Shown here one piece after another: positions 61,698 through 64,000 of a stretch of DNA of 64,000 nt. Positions within the stretch are counted from its first letter, which is position 1; each line of letters starts with the position of its first letter. This DNA is from Formicarius rufipectus (lineage: Eukaryota > Chordata > Aves > Passeriformes > Formicariidae), in assembly GCA_013399695.1 (NCBI GenBank), contig VXAU01001281.1, forward strand, positions 446,811-510,810, given 5' to 3'. Under the pieces are notes generated by a model that did no database searches, had not been told where the DNA came from, and saw nothing but the letters and a program-made list of their open reading frames with translations. A program made the translations under genes and the position numbers.

Positions 61698-64000
61698 AAG
61701 AGGGAACTGTGGATTTCAAGCTTTACAAAATCTATGGCTATTCACAACACTGTGCCCATTTTTCCTCTGAAAGCTATATGTGAAGTAACTCTGGGGAAAT
61801 CAGAAGAGCCACATCAATGGAAAGTGCCACCAAGCCCTGCAACTACCATGGCGAAGTCACCACAGCTTTTCATGAGGAAAATAATTCTAAGTATATAACA
61901 AACAGTGTAATGGATTCATTTCTAATTGGCTTTCTTCGGGTTTTGTGAAGCTGTCTTTCTTTTCCTGTGAAGCAGCAGGGAAGTCACCCCCAGAGTAATC
62001 CTCCACCTCAAGATGAACAGCTCTCCTCCGTAATGAGCAGCAGCCAAAACATCCTCACCTGAGCCTGCTCCCTGTACCTCATCTGTTAATCGACATTGTA
62101 TGAACATTGTGTTTGCTTTATGAAATGCATGTTAGAACAGGAAGATAGAGCATTTCAGGTACCTATTATATATTCTTTTTACCAAATAAATGCTTTGGAA
62201 ATGTTTTCCTGGCACCCAGTTGGTTCTCTCAGTCTACAAGCTGGCCCAGACACCGTGTTTTGAAGTCTATTTTCACTGGGCTATAATGTTGCACTCCCTG
62301 CCTGCCCCAGAGACACTGCCACCAAAGCTGCAGTGATGCCTTTGCAGGTATCACAGCACAGCCAGTGCCCCAGTGCAGGGCCAATTGCTGGGCTCTCACA
62401 GAGGAATCCCACTCCTTCCCATAAGTTACTGAGATTCCAGGCAAGGGCAGCTCAGAGACACATAAGTGTCAGGGTGTTGGTCATCACAACCCATCACTGA
62501 GGTTCAGTCTCACGAGTCCCCGGAGGGAATTTCTGACCTTATTTGTTCTCCTCACTGTACCTCAAGTCCCTGCTTTGCATTTGTTATGCAAGGTAGATGG
62601 GAGTCCCTCTTCCCCCTCCTCTTTTCTATCAGGCCCAAAATGTGATTTGTGCAATTACCAAATTATGGAGACTGGGCAGTAAAAAAGGCCAGTCCTGGAG
62701 TTCAGGCCCACATGGGATTAGCAGTCACCTGGCTTTACCTCTATTGCATAAGCTCCCCAATAAGATAACTTCCAAACCATCATACTGTAGCCTTCAGTAC
62801 TCCAGTGCACCAAGAGAGGGAAGGCCTCAATTTCTTCTCTTTGTTCTTTTTAAGAGAAAAGAGAACCTGAGTTGTTGCTGAGGAATCCTGCTGGGCTTTG
62901 GAAAATGGCATCTAGAAAGTTTTATATATAGTCTGTCCTGAAAATCAAAGAGCTATGTCCAGGATGCCAAGGAATCATAAACAAATTAATGGAAAAACAA
63001 ACTAGCATATAACTAACTGTCCTGGCTATTGCATGGAGAATTTTGCGACACAGTTTCACAGGAACCATACAATTGTGGAAGTACATTTCAACACAGCTTG
63101 AAATTCCCCCATCAGAGTCCCAAATTCAGCAAGACTTGAGCCTAGATCCAACAGGTAGTCTATTGTCTCCCTATCAGTCATTATGGTTTGAAAGCTGTGT
63201 TCACTTTTTCACAATTAATCAAATAAATGCTAAACCTACACAGCTGTTAAGAAACTCTTGATAAAGATCACAGCTGAGAAGGTGAAGGAGAATGACTAAT
63301 CCAAAGCAAATGCTACTTTGCATAAATTAAGAAATAAATACAAGAAGACATATAATTCACTGCAGAGCACTTCCCTTTGGAGAACTCCATGGCTAATTGC
63401 AAGTCAGTGCAATGCCGTTCCAATACCCTCACTTTTGGCCTCAGCTGTGCTGTTAAAAATCTATCTAAAGACAATGATGCCATGAATGAGAAAAAACTGA
63501 GGGTGAGATAGAGGGCATGGAAAAAGTATCCAACAGTTAAATATGAAATATTGATGTAAATTTTTACTGCTGTAGAGAGAGGACATGTTGGTTCCTCAAC
63601 TGTTCAACATGCTTGTAAATTATCCAGTTTCTAATATAAAGCATTTGCCAATGCACCCAGCTGAATATGAAAAATTAAAAGTGGATTTTGCAGCCATGAG
63701 CAGCTGATGGTAAAATGGTAGGTCATACTCAATGTGGATAAATAGAGTTATGTGCATGGGAAAAAAATATCCTAACTTCACAGATACGGGAAATAGCATT
63801 GACACCACCACCAGCATCACCAGTCCTACCATGAACCTTAACCACATGCAGAATGTCCTGCCATGATAGACTCATGAAAAAAAAGCTACCATAATGAGTA
63901 GATTGCAAAACATTCCTAAGCTACCTATCTTGCAGAAAAATATTATAGTCCGTGTATGATACAGCCAGGTAAAGCCTGCTCTAGGCAGAAGTGATTTGGA

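Larger units (their letters stand above)
57892..64000. other. AT-rich unique region to the window end
   Basis: No exon was recognised. It contains a hairpin at 60170-60192, a 19-A run at 60256-60274, and an A-rich CAAC/CAAA tract at 61656-61697. The stretch 58640-59060 has balanced, non-repetitive sequence of the kind often conserved between vertebrates, but this cannot be shown here. A mildly GC-rich stretch at 62230-62600 was not identified. Confidence 0.5.

Noticed and set aside
1..64000. CRISPR arrays, operons or prokaryotic mobile elements
   Set aside because: No direct-repeat/spacer arrays or tightly packed genes exist; the sequence is eukaryotic nuclear DNA.

Overview
The window is vertebrate nuclear DNA and most probably comes from a songbird (passerine). 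It is AT-rich and noncoding. Stop codons are dense in all frames, there are no operons or ribosome-binding sites, homopolymers and microsatellites are common, and the interspersed repeats are of avian type. The strongest pointer to the organism is three copies of a short element with a tRNA-Ile-like head and a CR1-type tail (about 2925-3056, 23374-23502 and 30126-30239). From memory this matches TguSINE1, a family known from passerines. CR1 LINE fragments and avian-type solo LTRs agree with this.

Layout. 1-12.7 kb: AT-rich unique sequence with one minus-strand ERVL-like solo LTR (1761-2171, flanked by the 5-bp duplication CTTCT) and one SINE. 12.7-13.25 kb: a second, plus-strand LTR-like unit with TATAAAA, AATAAA and a perfect 10-bp hairpin. 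13.3-30 kb: unique sequence with a (CAA)n microsatellite, a 42-A run preceded by AATAAA, a second SINE, two clusters of transcription-factor-like motifs near 15.9 and 16.3 kb, and a GC-rich, CpG-poor patch at 27.84-28.23 kb containing a G-quadruplex motif. 30-47.8 kb: a third SINE, a CR1 3' end at 31.8-32.0 kb, then about 16 kb in which no gene or large repeat was recognised, containing the window's only N (42784). 47.8-49.6 kb: a minus-strand CR1 remnant lying next to a clear CpG island (core 48781-49200). The island carries a short 24-bp tandem repeat and a CTCF-like motif. 49.6-64 kb: AT-rich sequence with a CR1 fragment retaining a broken piece of the reverse-transcriptase ORF end (56.17-56.75 kb), a small minus-strand CR1 tail (57.8 kb) and several perfect hairpins.

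I recognise no host protein-coding exon. The longest open frames (up to 194 codons) lie in or next to the GC-rich island, where stop codons are rare, and resemble no family I know. The best reading is an intergenic or intronic stretch whose only strong sign of a nearby transcription start is the CpG island at about 49 kb. I found no convincing new biological system. The points most worth following are the unexplained CpG island, the LTR with its hairpin, and the 42-A tract with an upstream polyadenylation signal.
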